Part shown: in pieces, positions 24,175 through 35,824 of the stretch | Layout: every line of letters begins with the position of its first letter | How positions within the stretch are numbered: the first letter of the stretch is position 1 | Assembly (NCBI GenBank): GCA_036346255.1 | Contig: CM070640.1 | Coordinates: 42,386,840-42,450,839 of the forward strand | DNA length: 64,000 bases | Direction: 5' to 3' | From: Ampelocalamus luodianensis | Taxonomy: Eukaryota; Streptophyta; Magnoliopsida; Poales; Poaceae | The notes under the pieces: model-generated | The model's input: only the letters and a program-made list of their open reading frames with translations | Database searches by the model: none | What the model was told of the DNA's origin: nothing | Translations under genes and position numbers: made by a program

Positions 24175-26559
24175 TAACATCAAGGGTTTCTCATCACTTG
24201 CAAATACCATCTTAACATCTCAAAGACTCTATTTATGCCTCATGTACTAGGATCACCCATGAACACAACTTCATTGACTGGAAGCACGGCGTATTCGAAT
24301 ACCTTTAATTATATACTCTGCAGAGTTGCCCAACTTTACCCACAAGACATCTCAAACTTGTACTGTCAGAATATAGACACGCAACACGTTAGCATGTGAC
24401 TGAGCTGAGATAACAAAACTTTTTCATTGCTCAACCTTTTTAGTCTCTACCTGGTAGGTCTATGGACCATACAGCCCTCGGGAGACGACCGACCAATAGT
24501 AGAACTTGCACCCCCGATGCTGATGGCACCTACCGTTGTGTAGACCAGCGAGTGTCCCTTACCGGCCCACTCCTGTCCCATTCTAGATTATGTAGATATT
24601 CAATCGGATGAGCAGTGTACTAAGTCAGGGAGGAATGACCACACCTATGGTTGAGCGATTTTCTGTGTCTGTTAATTTGGCACAAGGTTCTTATCCTTAC
24701 TTGTCTCTAGTGGGGGAGTGGATTGATAACCAACTCGTGGCTTTCCACCCTTGGGCCCCGCTTTCGACTCACTTTTATCAAGTTTACTGGGTTGTCCAAC
24801 TTCCTGGTCTCAACCCTCGACTCTCCACTAAAACCATTAGCAAACAACCAATACACTTTTCCATAATTTTATAAACACATTGTGTGACAATGTTAATTAT
24901 ATAGCTATCATCTTATGTGAATTTTTTAAGGTGAATATGGCTTACAAAGGGTGTAAACTTGTCAAGGTGAATATGGCCTACAAGAGCTAGGTGGGTTTGT
25001 CTGTGAGGTAACGGGATTTATCTATTTATCATGGCATTCAAAAGTATTATTTGAATATTTAAAGTAGTTGGCAGAAATACAGTAATGAAAGCAATAATAT
25101 AAATACATGAAATGTAGGTTCAAAATGATCAAGGAATGCGACCTGCTTCCTTGCATAAAGTCTTCTAGATACTGGTCTTGTCCGACGTCTTCTGGAGTCT
25201 GGTCGTCGAAGTCGTGACCTAGCACGAAGCAAAATAAGATAATCCAAATAAAGTCCGACTCGCCAAGGAATGAGCTAGGAACAACATGCAAGTAAATAAA
25301 TTCAGAAAAGAAATAAAGATAAAGGTGATGTGGGATGGTGGGAATTTATTCGGTGTTTAAATGGACTGAACAGAGCTGAGAAACGGATTTACGAGCTCGA
25401 AATGGTTGAAATGGATATATAATGTTGAATTAGAGGTTTGGGGATGAAAAGTGTCGGATAAAGAACAATATTTACTATTTATATACAAAAAATAGTTAAT
25501 GAATAGTAAAAGGGTTCACTGTTTTTAGTTAATGAATAGTAGTACTGTCTTATTGTGCATTTTTGGATTTAGGAACAGTAATCAGGTTTTCGGTTGATGA
25601 ACAGTGAATGAATTTTACTATGCTATGAATAGTAGTGAATAGTAATAGGCTAGAAGAAATGAACAATGCTTGGGCCAAATAGAAATGGGCTTAGCCCATT
25701 TGCTAACCAAGCCTAAAGGCCATTTAGGCCTCAACAGCCCAGGCGGCTTGAGCCGCGTGGTCGAAGGCCCACGCGCTTGCCTGAGCAGAGGGGGAGAAAG
25801 GCCGGCGGAGCTCCGGCGGCTCCAGCCATGGTGACTGGAGTTGGTGCACCAGTGGTCCAAGGCGAGTTCAATGGGGGTGGTGGTGGAGCTAGGGTGGTGT
25901 GTGGCGGCTCGGCGGCGGTGGTTGAAGAAGGTGCGGCGAGAGGAGTGGTGCCGGTGAGCTCCAGCAGAAATTGGGATGGGGGAGAATGGGGAATAGGTGG
26001 GCGGCGGTGAGGTGATGCTAGAGCCGAGGAGGGGGAGGGAAGGGGAGCATTGGAGGGGCGAATTTCACCGATGCTTCGTCGGGGAAGAAAAGCCGCACGG
26101 CGAAAATCCGAGCAAATGGCCAGCGTTGAGGATAAAGGGAGGTGGGAGTGATGGAGGTGAGGGTGTTGCAATGCTTAGGGCTCCGGATTGGGGCCTTTTT
26201 ATAGGATGATTGAGGTTGTAGGAGCAGGGATTGGGCGAAGACGGGCACGACGCGTGGGCGGCGACATGGTTGGGCGGCCGGGAGCGGCGTCGGACGGGGC
26301 AAGGTGGTGGTGTGAGGTGGAGGGGTGAGGTAGCAGGGTGAAGGTGGTGGAAGGCGTTGACGGAGATGAAGGGGAAGCCTCGAGGTGGTGCGACGGTGGC
26401 ACGGTAGCACACGGGAGGACGAAGGGGGTGGCGCCCGGGGAAGAAGCCGTTTTTAGATAAAGAAAACGGGTCAGATGAAAAGGGAAAGCAGGTTTGAACT
26501 GGGAATTTCCCTTTTCATCTTCAAAATGTTTTGAAATTCTAGAAATTTGGGTTGTTTCA
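23610..26559 (-). mobile_element. 2.95-kb solo LTR on the minus strand
   Basis: Left end TGTAACAGCCCGG and right end GGGTTGTTTCA, with AGCAA on both sides (23605-23609 and 26560-26564). On the minus strand it starts TGAAACAACCC and ends CCGGGCTGTTACA. A TATA box on the minus strand (TATAAAAA, 26196-26203) sets the orientation. It contains a (TAA)n microsatellite, a GC-rich block at 25.75-26.45 kb that generates overlapping chance frames on both strands, and short repeats of GAATAGTA around 25480-25645. No gag or pol motif is present. Confidence 0.75.
24098..24173 (+). repeat. (TAA)n microsatellite, about 25 units
   Basis: Uninterrupted TAA repeat inside the minus-strand solo LTR. Read on the other strand it gives a run of tyrosine codons, which is not a gene. 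Confidence 0.95.
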
Positions 26560-26564
26560 AGCAA

Positions 26565-27159
26565 GACATAAAAAACAAATGTCCTAATCAAATTATTAAT
26601 TTCAATCCTAAACTTGCATTTGGTTCCATCATTCCAGCTGCTTACTGACAGGCACGGTATATTAACCACGACTCTACAAGGTTGTTAACCTAAGTATAAA
26701 GATATACCATTCAGAATTCGGAATTTATTGCACCAAGAGTTTTTTTTATGGGACAATGACGTAACGAATGAAGGGGAACTAAAGGTTTAACGAGAAACAC
26801 AAACCAGTACTTCATCTCTTAATCAAAGCAGCATTTTTCAATATGAAACATGGCATCACATTCACAGCAAGAAAAATATATTTATAGTGGGACATAAAAG
26901 ACTTTGTGTATGAGTAGTTCTATGAGTTGGAGTAGGAAACGAAATTTGTATTACACTCAAACTCAACAATACTGATACACCTAAGAGCTAAATTGCAAGT
27001 CGAGAATGCTGTTCAAGGAATTTGAAGGATGCACTCGTCCTCCAGCCGATCTGCAAAATGAGGAGGATTTCATGAACTCCAACCAGCTCGAGCATCTCGA
27101 CCATCCTTCGGTGGCACAGCACCAGCAGATCATTAATTTTCAGCTGAATTGCAGCCTGT
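26565..27159. other. Target sequence left of the nested retrotransposon composite
   Basis: Nothing recognised with confidence. About 27000-27160 has a moderately open minus-strand frame, but it is too short to assign. The sequence continues, after the 20.7-kb insertion, at 47822. Confidence 0.35.
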
Positions 27160-27164
27160 GAAAA

Positions 27165-29359
27165 TGTAACATCCCAATTTTCTGAGCTTTAAAAATCTTT
27201 TGAATAGTTAGTAGGGAAAAAGTCACCATTTAGTTTTATTTGAATTTAATTCAAAAACTTAATATTGGACTTTACAATAAAAACATTTAATGTGAATAAT
27301 CCCAACATGAACAATAGCCAAAACTATTTTATTTGGGTTCTATGTGCTCAGATATTTTTCTAGATTTTTCTAGAATTTTTCTGAGTTCATTTGCTTTTTT
27401 CTAATGCTTATTTGAATTTCTGGTATTTTATAAAATAGAAAAACTAATTAAAATCTCAGAAAAGCTCTTGGGCCGAGACCCAGCCCAAACCCTCCTTCGG
27501 CCCAACTCTGTTCAGCCCACCCGTGCACGCGAGCCTCCTCTCACTGACAGGTGGTCCCCGCGTGTTAGCCTCCCTTCCTCTCTCCTCGCGCGAGCGCGTT
27601 GAACCTCAACCGTCCGATTCTGTTTGAACGGTCCGATGGCGTTGTGCCCTCCGGACGTCCGAACGGCACATTGATTGTGAGCCGTTCGATCAAGGTTTAA
27701 CGGTCAGATGTGGCTAAGGCGTTGAGGTCCGAACAACCGATTCTTTTGGACCCTCCGGTCTGAATCTAACGGCCAGATCTTGTTGGAGCCCGTGTGCACT
27801 CGCGCCTCCGTGCCGCTGACGTGTGGGCCCCACATGTCAGGTCTTCGTCTCCGCGACGCGCCCGCCTCCATCCGCCATTGCCGCCTTCTAGAAGCCGTCC
27901 GACAACGGGACTTTCCTAACTAAAACCTTCCCGATTTCTTCACCAAACTCAATCTCCTTCCTTCTCGTGCCCGTATCTACCTTCAATCGGGATCAAAACC
28001 AACTCTATCTCTATTTTCGTTCGAAGCCGAGAATATCCTAAATTGGGGATTCCTTATCACGTGCCGCCCCGGCCCTATAAATAGGTCCCCGAGGTTCGCC
28101 CTACCCTCCGCAACCCAAAGCCGCCATCCACTTTGCCCCGCTAGCCCTAGCGCCGCCGCAATCGAGCTTTTAGGGTTTCTCGCCGCCGTTCGTTTTCTTC
28201 GAATTGCGCCGTTGTCGACGTCGCCCTGCCCTTGTGGTCTACACCGCCGGGTTCGCCGTCGCATCATCTACCTCCAGGAGCCTTCGCCGTCGCTTAGATC
28301 TCACCGGAGCGTCCGTCCGACAAAACCCGAGCCACTCCGCCGCTCCGAGCTCGCCGCCGGTTGCCACCGTCCACCCCAAGCACCCGGAGTTGCACCCTGA
28401 GGTTCGCAATAACCTCAGCTACACGTTTGTACCACTCACCGCCGGTAGATCTCCGCCGTTCGCCGTTGTCATCGGTTCCCGAGCGCCGCCGCCCGTCGAT
28501 CTGACATGTCACGCCACGTGGCTCGCTACCTCAGCGTATGTGCCTGCGTGTCATCCTAGGTGGCGCCGCGTGGGCACGAGCGTGCCACCCGAGGTGGTTC
28601 CAGATTCAATAGGCTCGGTAAACCTGGTCTACCGTGAGCCATCTCACTGGCATGTGGGTCCCACATGTCAGTAATTCCTTTTTATTTCTTTTATTCCCGA
28701 AATCCCTGTGCTGACGTCGTGCTTGCGCAATAATCCGATTTTTCTGTTAAGAAATAATTCAGAAATTCAAGTAAATCCAAATTATAGTTTTCTTTAGATT
28801 TTTAATCTTTGAGAGCCCATAACTTTTGCATCTGAACTCCGATTGAGCCCATTCAAATTCCAAAATTTATCTAAATTCGAGCTCTATTTATCTTAGATTT
28901 TTTTAAAATTTTTGGAGTTTGTTTTGCTTATATTATTTATTTGTTTTGTTTATTTGTCTCGTTTGCGTGTAGACGTCGATACGTCGGGGAATTTTGGAGA
29001 AGAAGGAGCACCTCAAGATCAAGACCAGTACCTAGACCTTTTCCAAGGCAAGTCATACATTTGATCATCTTGAACCCAGTTTTAAAATTACTTTGTTTCA
29101 AAGTATTGCATTCTACTTTTATTATTTATTTAAATGCTTTTGGGCATAGTTGTCATCCAAATTGTTATCATCACCTTGACTTTGTATGCCATAATTCCTT
29201 GTCACCCTAGATTGGTTTATTAGTTGGTAATATTGTAGCACCAACGTGGGTTGGTTAGATGCGAGTATAATTGCTTAGCCATGCTACGAGTCTCACATCT
29301 CATTTGAGTTGCAAATATTAAACCTGACTAAGTGACTATGGAACTTTGTGTAAAACTGT
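27165..29359 (+). mobile_element. Truncated 5' LTR of a TGTAACATCC-family Ty3/gypsy element
   Basis: Starts TGTAACATCCCAATTTTC after the duplication GAAAA (27160-27164). It contains a TATA box TATAAATAG (28076-28084) and a GC-rich transcribed portion, and aligns closely with the 3' LTR at 44652-47816. It stops at 29359, where a copia-like LTR begins. The missing last 1.25 kb can be read from the 3' LTR, giving an original LTR of about 3.45 kb. Chance frames in the GC-rich region around 28200-28670 are not genes. Confidence 0.85.
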
Positions 29360-31814
29360 TGTAAGATCGAGGAGGCCGACTAGAGGGGGGGGGGTGAATA
29401 GGCGTTTTAAAACTTTTATGCACTAAAACCGATTTCTAATGCGGAAGTTAATACAAATACGGTTTTGCACAATTAAGACCTAAAAACCACTAGTCTCAAC
29501 TAGGTGCTCCAACAATGCAAGTCTAATCATAATAATCAATTGAGCATGAGCTTGTGAGCAATTCAATTTAGGCAATGTAAATGGCACATAGCTAGGCAAT
29601 CATTCATACACAATAGATGAGCAACTTAATTATATGAATGTAAATTGCAATAAGGTAAAGCTCAAAAATGCAAACCACAATTTGACACGGCGATATTTTT
29701 CCCGTGGTGATCGAAGACTTGCCGGTCTCCCCTAATCCACGTTGAGGTAAGTTCAACCTTTTGGATCGGCTCCAAAACGTGAGGCAACACCTCCGAGGTA
29801 AGTCCAAACCACTTGGACCGGTTCCAACCGAACCAACACCTCTAAGTGAGTTCAACCGCTTGAACCGACTCCAACTTGAACTTATCACCCCAATCTACTA
29901 GGGTTGCTCTTACTCCGCTCCGGAGATGGCGAGCACCAAGCCACTCACAAATCGCCCGGGTCTTCTCACAAGCTTCACTTGAGAAGATCACCGACGCACA
30001 ACGCCTCCACGCCATCTAGGTGTCGGCAAACACCAAGAGTAACAAGACTCAACTTTCACTTGAACCAAACAAGTGCCAAAGCTCTATGGATAAGCAATCC
30101 ACAACCTAATGCAACACATGCACTTAGGGTTTGCTCTCAATCACTCACTAAGTGCAACACATGCACACAAGAGTACGAGAGGCTTGCTCTTAGCTCAAAG
30201 AAACTCAATGGGGCACCAGCAACTCCTTTCTCACACAGCCAAGGTGGGTATTTATAGCCCACACATAAAAACTAGCCGTTGAGAAAAGATTCCAGAGAAT
30301 CTGGACAAAACCGGTCAGACCGCCAACTAATGGCGGTCGGATCGCTAGCGCCAACGGCTATAAAACTAGCCGTTGGACTCACAATCGGTCGGACCGCCAA
30401 CCAATGGTGGTCGCATCGCCACGCCGGCCGATCGCCGCGAGGCGCTCGAGATCGCTCGATCGAAAGACGAGCAAAACCGAAAACAACTATTCGGAAAACA
30501 CGAACGCCATACAAGATTCGGTACTATCGCACTCGGTAGTACCGCTTCAAACTCCGGTACTACGCACACCGCCGTAGTACCTTTTCCAAGGGCGGTACTA
30601 CGCGCAGTCGGTCGATCGCCCAACCACGTCGGTCGACCGCTCGGTCGCCACCAAAAAGTCACTCTGGAAAAAGTCGATCGCGACGTTTAACCGCGATCCC
30701 GGTCAGACCGCTCACAAGCTGCTGGTCAGACCGCAAACAACGGTCAGACCGCTACCACAAAGCGGTCGGATCGCCAATGATCCTAAGATCGAGAAGACTT
30801 TGCACATTTGCTTCAACTCAATTTGCAAAACATATTTGCCAAATTGATGCAACATGTACACAAGAGATGAAAGCTAGATTCTCAACAAGTCACAAAAACA
30901 CATTTTACCGACTTTTAGAATCATCGCCACAAGGAATAAGGTACATGAACTTAAACCGTTTGCAAAACACATTCGCAAACTAAAGTCACATGCTACAAGG
31001 AATAACCATGAGCCACAACTATTTGCAAAACGCATTCGCAAATATAGGCAACATGTTAAGTTGAGCTAGAGCAAACACAATGAGCTATCAACACATGACT
31101 AACTCAAGTTACTAATTAAGACCCCTCTTAATAGTACGGCAACCTATACTAGCAAGTGACTAACACATGATGGATTCTTCTTGTCTTGATGATCAACTCA
31201 TGATCATCTCCTTTACTCCAAGCTCTTCACTTCAATATCATCAACCCATGATGATGTTCTTCTCTTGATATCATCAACACATGACGATATTCTTTTTCTT
31301 CATAAACTTGACTTGATGACGATCAACTCATGACGTCATCCAAGTCTTCAATCACACGTAACATAACCTATTTATCCATCTCAAGGAGAAACGTTAGTTC
31401 CACAATATGATTATCATTAATTACCACATCATACCATTAACTCATAATGGTTGGGACAAGATACCACGATCTTTCCCTCTTTGGTAATTTATGATAACCA
31501 CTTCAATAGCAAGTAATTGAATGTAATTGGTATGAGTATATATAAACTACATAAGTTATGTATACTCAAAAGATACATGAGCATATATGAACTCCATAAG
31601 TCTCATATGCCCATATGAATATATACGAACTACACAAGTTGCATATATTCAAGGATATGAGTATATGAACTACGCAAGTCTCATATGCCCATACGAATAT
31701 ATATTAACTACACAAGTTGCATATATTCAAGGATATATTTCACGGTAAAGAACCTTAATATATGTGGACAAAGGAATATGGATCAATACTAATGAAACCA
31801 CAAGATATAGATTG
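29360..31814 (-). mobile_element. 3' LTR (left copy) of the nested copia-like element
   Basis: Starts TGTAAGATCGAGGAGGCC, almost identical over about 1.17 kb to the right copy from 40716. The right end is placed by a copia-type polypurine tract on the minus strand (TTAGGGGGAGTT, about 31815-31829) and is not confirmed, because the right copy is truncated. If correct, the LTR is about 2.45 kb, long for copia. It holds several near-palindromic GGTC(A/G)GACC words (30311, 30386, 30701, 30724, 30742) and ATCAAC-CATGATGAT repeats at 31180-31330. The host LTR was at AACTGT just before it; the matching duplication on the other side is lost. Confidence 0.7.
31540..31745. repeat. Tandem repeat, period about 78 bases
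   Basis: About 2.5 copies of a unit carrying AACTACACAAGTTGCATATATTC-like and TCTCATATGCCCATA words. Equivalent words sit at 31611 and 31689. Confidence 0.6.
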
Positions 31815-32898
31815 AACTCCCCCTAAATGTGTGCATACACGAGTGTGTAATTAAGACATATGCACATATACAAGTTTTCCTTTTTGGTGAAGTTCAACCT
31901 ATATAATGGATCCGAGGGATGAAGCAAGATATAATAAGATGTTGTCGAATGCATACCTCTTTGATCTTTAAATCGATTGAGACCAACAATTTGTATGACA
32001 ATAGAAGTGTTAGTCTTATAAAGATTTGTCATTTGGAAAGCATACCTTATTTGATTTTTACCTCTTTATCCATTTGAGACTAAACAATAGATGTATCAAA
32101 AGGAGTGTTAGTCTTATAAATAGATTTGTCATTAATAACCAAAACCCCATTAACGCATAATGGCGGTCTAGATTATTCAATCTCCCTTTTGGTAATTGAT
32201 GACAAATCATTTATCAATAGCAACATTTGGATATTATCAACATATATTGAGTAATTAAGCTATTGAAATGTAAATCATGCATATAATGTATTCTTAAAGC
32301 ATCCAAGGAGACATGTAAAATATTTGATACACAACCAAATGTGGAAAGATATTGATCCATCATTCTCCCCTTTTGGCATTAATCACCAAAAACTTAAATC
32401 AACCTTAAGCCAATTGAAAGATTTTGCATAAACAAGAGCTTGGCAAGAGAAGGCATTTTATTTGGATCAAATAAACATTCTTCCCTTTTAAAGACAAAGT
32501 TGGGTTCTTAAGAGAATTTTGAAAGTTTCGCAACCAAGAATCAAACAGAGATAAAACTCCTAAACATGTGCATTTAAGATCTGAAAGGAATACATGCACA
32601 AGAAGATTTTATAAAATTTTGACGGATTTTCTCTAACCAATGAATCCAAGGAAGCATGACAATTTATAATCGAGATAAGAATACTCATGCAACAACAATA
32701 AGGATTCAATAACAACATAGCTTAGACAAGGATAAGAAACAATAATCCATAACATTCACATTCACATATCCAAGAGTCTGATAGCAATTAACGATTATCA
32801 CGAGGTACAATAAGCTCATAACAAATAACAAAGATAACAATAAAGAGCTTATCCCACAAAACAAGGTCTATTGACCTACATATGAAAAGATAGAACAA

Positions 32899-34247
32899 CT
32901 AAGATGGAGGACCCTCTGTCGAAGATGGGCGCAAGAATCGATGTGGATGGAAGATCGTCTGCTTTGAATGCTGAAGATGTATGACGACGACTCCCAAACC
33001 TCGATAAACAATCGTACATCTTTGCGATGATACTGAGAGTCTCGCATCCATACGATCGACCCTCAAGTCCAAAGTCTCCAACCTAGCTGTAGTCTCTGCA
33101 TGCATCGATCATATCTCGCATCCATGCGATCAAACCTAGCATCCATGCTCGTGCGAAGGTGCAAGATAGTCGCCGATCGCATCCCGCTCTGAGAGCCTCA
33201 CGACTGAGGTCCCCGAGAGGATGATCCCTACCGGATCTTTGAAAAGGAGGTGGAGGGGCACTGAGGAGGAGGAGCATCTCTAGGTCTCAGACTCCTTATG
33301 CTCCATATCATAGTCCCGATTAAAATCAATCTTACTCAATGAGCTTCATTATATAGGAGCAAAATAAATGCTCTTGGCCTTGTCTCCTTAGAGGTAGCAA
33401 TCTCTCTAATGATCAGTCCATCACATCAAATCTCGTGCCATCCATAATATACTTAATCACATTCGAGCACGTCCATGTATCTCATCATTATTTCCACTCT
33501 AGGAAAGAATGATGCTCTCATGATCCTATTAATAACACTGGGAATGGCAAGAAGTCCAGTTACCTTTCCACGTGCATAAAGATTTCCTTGATCATAGAAC
33601 TCATCTACCTGAGTGAGTTCAAGAGATTCCTAAAGTTGTACCTTTAGACCACTTGAATCTCCTAGACTCAGGGCACTTATAAAATCATCCTTGGTAGCTT
33701 CCAATTTTTGATGTCCAGTCATCCATTCAAGATAATCATGATCAGGAGAAACATAGACTGTTGCATAAAACTGTCTGATGGCTTTTGCATGAAAGTTGCA
33801 TTGTAAAGAGACTAATGATTCCAATCTGACAGCTCTAAACAATCTAAGCAGACCATTATAGACTGGATTCTTGCCAATATAGCTCCACTTTACAAATCGA
33901 TGATTAGCAAACTTTTTCTTAGCATAGATTATCTGATAGACATGCTGTTGAAATAAAGTGTGGAACATACCCATGGTTGCATTTCTAGGAAATCTGAACT
34001 GATTAATATGCCTCAGAATAGTATATTGTTCATTCTTAATTGTTGACACATCAAGCCCAATAAATTGACTCTGATCAGGAGCAACATCCTCATCATCATC
34101 CTCATCCTCATACTCATTGTCACTGCTGTCATCACTTGCACTTTCTTCTTCTTCTCCAACTTCTTCTTCTACATCCTCCATTTGTTCATCTCTAGAAGAG
34201 GAAGGAAGTGCAGGGCGAGACATAGTCCTCTTGACCGGCATAGTCAC
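32899..34247 (-). pseudogene. Decayed extra gene in the copia-like element (plant transposon-protein-like)
   Basis: An intact 205-residue frame runs from 34247 to 33630. It starts MTMPVKRTMSRPA, followed by a highly acidic Glu/Asp tract (about residues 22-57) and a globular part with motifs such as RLFRAVRLESLV, AIRQFYATVYV and DFISALSLG. Downstream, to about 32899, coding-like sequence continues in shifting frames (QVDEFYDQGNLYARGKVTG; a coiled-coil-like TARLETLDLRVDRMDARL), so the full gene was longer and is now broken. The pattern resembles the plant-specific putative transposon-protein domain found in many plant mobile elements; that assignment is inference. It is not Gag, protease, integrase, RT or RNase H. 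A minus-strand TATA-like box lies at 35141-35150. No function can be stated. Confidence 0.6.
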
Positions 34248-34339
34248 TGAGATAAGATAGCAAAGAATATCAAAAGAGTTTCAAAGAATGAATTAACGAG
34301 TAATCATAAAGCCATTTCAGTCACTGCTCATTGTCACAG

Positions 34340-34425
34340 GCGGTTAGACTGCTGCCCTGGCCGGTCGGACCGCCAGAAGGAACGGTCAGACCGCCAGCTT
34401 GCGGCCGGTCAGACCGCCAGTGACA
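34340..34425. repeat. Cluster of GGTC(A/G)GACCGCC near-palindromes upstream of the extra gene
   Basis: At least three copies of a GCGGTCAGACCGC-type near-palindrome lie within 85 bases, just before the start of the minus-strand extra gene. The same motif recurs in both LTRs of the element, so it may be a family-specific protein-binding site. Confidence 0.6.
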
Positions 34426-35140
34426 AAATGACAGTCTGAATTTTGGAAAAATCCAAAATATCCAATTTTTGTGCAATGGCATTATGAGTGGTTGTTAATA
34501 CAGTCCTAACATACTTGCATATCAATAAATTTCCACCATTGAAATGAATTTGGGGACATACATGTCAAACCCTAGAAATTTGGGGAAATTTACAATGTGG
34601 GTAAAATGCAAGTAAGGAAAGGAGAGATTACCGACTAGGAATGAAGAGGGGAATCAAGGGATATAGATCCTTGAAGGAATTGATGAACAAATAGCCGGAT
34701 TTCAAAAATCACCATTCACCTAGGTTTCCATATTTTGGTTAGTAAAACCAACCAAAATACAAAAGATTGAAGAAAGGAGCAAAGGAGGTGAGAGAGAATC
34801 TCTTGATTACCTTGGAGGCTCAAGAAGATGGTCGGAGAGGAGATCAGGGCGGAGATGGAAAAACAACCGAGCAAGAGAGAAATGAGGTTTCGGTTTTGGG
34901 GAGGAAGTGAGGAAGAAACACTTCTGGGTGGAGTTAAGGAGCATTTCACGCAAAATCGGTCGACCACTGGGCTGGCGGTTCGACCAGATTCAGTGATCGA
35001 ACGCCAAGGTGGCTTGTCCGACGGTTGAGACTGAATCGACAAATGAGTTGATCTTGGATTTGAGAAAAGATTGAATTGTTGTAATTTGCTCCAAATTTCC
35101 ACACAATCAATCAAACAAATATCTTTGGAGCATTTCCAAC

Positions 35141-35150
35141 TTATATATAG
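35141..35150 (-). promoter_or_regulatory. TATA-like box upstream of the extra gene
   Basis: CTATATATAA on the minus strand, about 0.9 kb before the ATG at 34247. The intervening stretch has splice-donor-like words (CCAAG|GTAATC near 34810), so a spliced leader is possible. Confidence 0.4.
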
Positions 35151-35824
35151 CCCTTTAAAATCAAATTCTCAAATAATTTTTATAAACTAAATTTTAGTTT
35201 TCGCAAATGAAATTGTATTTTCGAGAACTTTCACAAAAGGAACCAAATTGAGCATTTTATGAAATCTATAGTATCCAATTGCATGTATGAGTCATAAATA
35301 CCATCATGGACCTATTCATGTGAATAATTTAGGCTCAAATGGCTAAACTCTCTTAAGTGCTAGAAGGTGACCATTTAGGTCAAACCGATATTTTGGACGA
35401 GTTTCAAAATCGAATAACTTTTGGTGAATTGGTCTTTTGGAAATCATTTGAATATGAAAAGTGTTTAGAATAACCAACTCTAGGATTTTACTTTTGGAAC
35501 GAAGATCAAATTCCTTTTATAATAAATTTTACACAAAAATCTAGTTTAGGTCAAAAACAAGATCCTAGAATCTAGAATTTTGGGTAGAAACTTATTTTCA
35601 CTTAAAATATGTTTTTCTTGGACCAAATCCTTTGGTAAACCTTTGAAATGCATTTGTATACATTTTGCAACTAATTTTTCAAAGGATATACTAATAATTT
35701 CAAATTTTTGACTTTTGGCTAAATGGCTCAATTTAGAAAAACATTACTAGCACTTAATTAATTTGGGCACACCTTGGGACGTGATATACATGTAAATGAT
35801 TTAGCACTCCCCCATAATGTGACA

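Noticed and set aside
23839..24210. Frame encoding a poly-tyrosine protein
   Set aside because: It is a translation of the (TAA)n microsatellite.
25731..26669. Several Pro/Ser-rich frames on the minus strand and Gly-rich frames on the plus strand
   Set aside because: They overlap in all frames within the GC-rich transcribed part of a solo LTR; none has a domain.
28204..28674. 156-residue plus-strand frame, with a partial copy at 45400-45693
   Set aside because: Both are equivalent positions in two LTRs of one gypsy element, and the second copy is shortened by mutations. This is LTR leader sequence, not a gene.
29904..30257. 117-residue frame repeated at 41257-41610
   Set aside because: They are the two LTR copies of the copia-like element, and the identity reflects LTR identity. 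There is no known domain.
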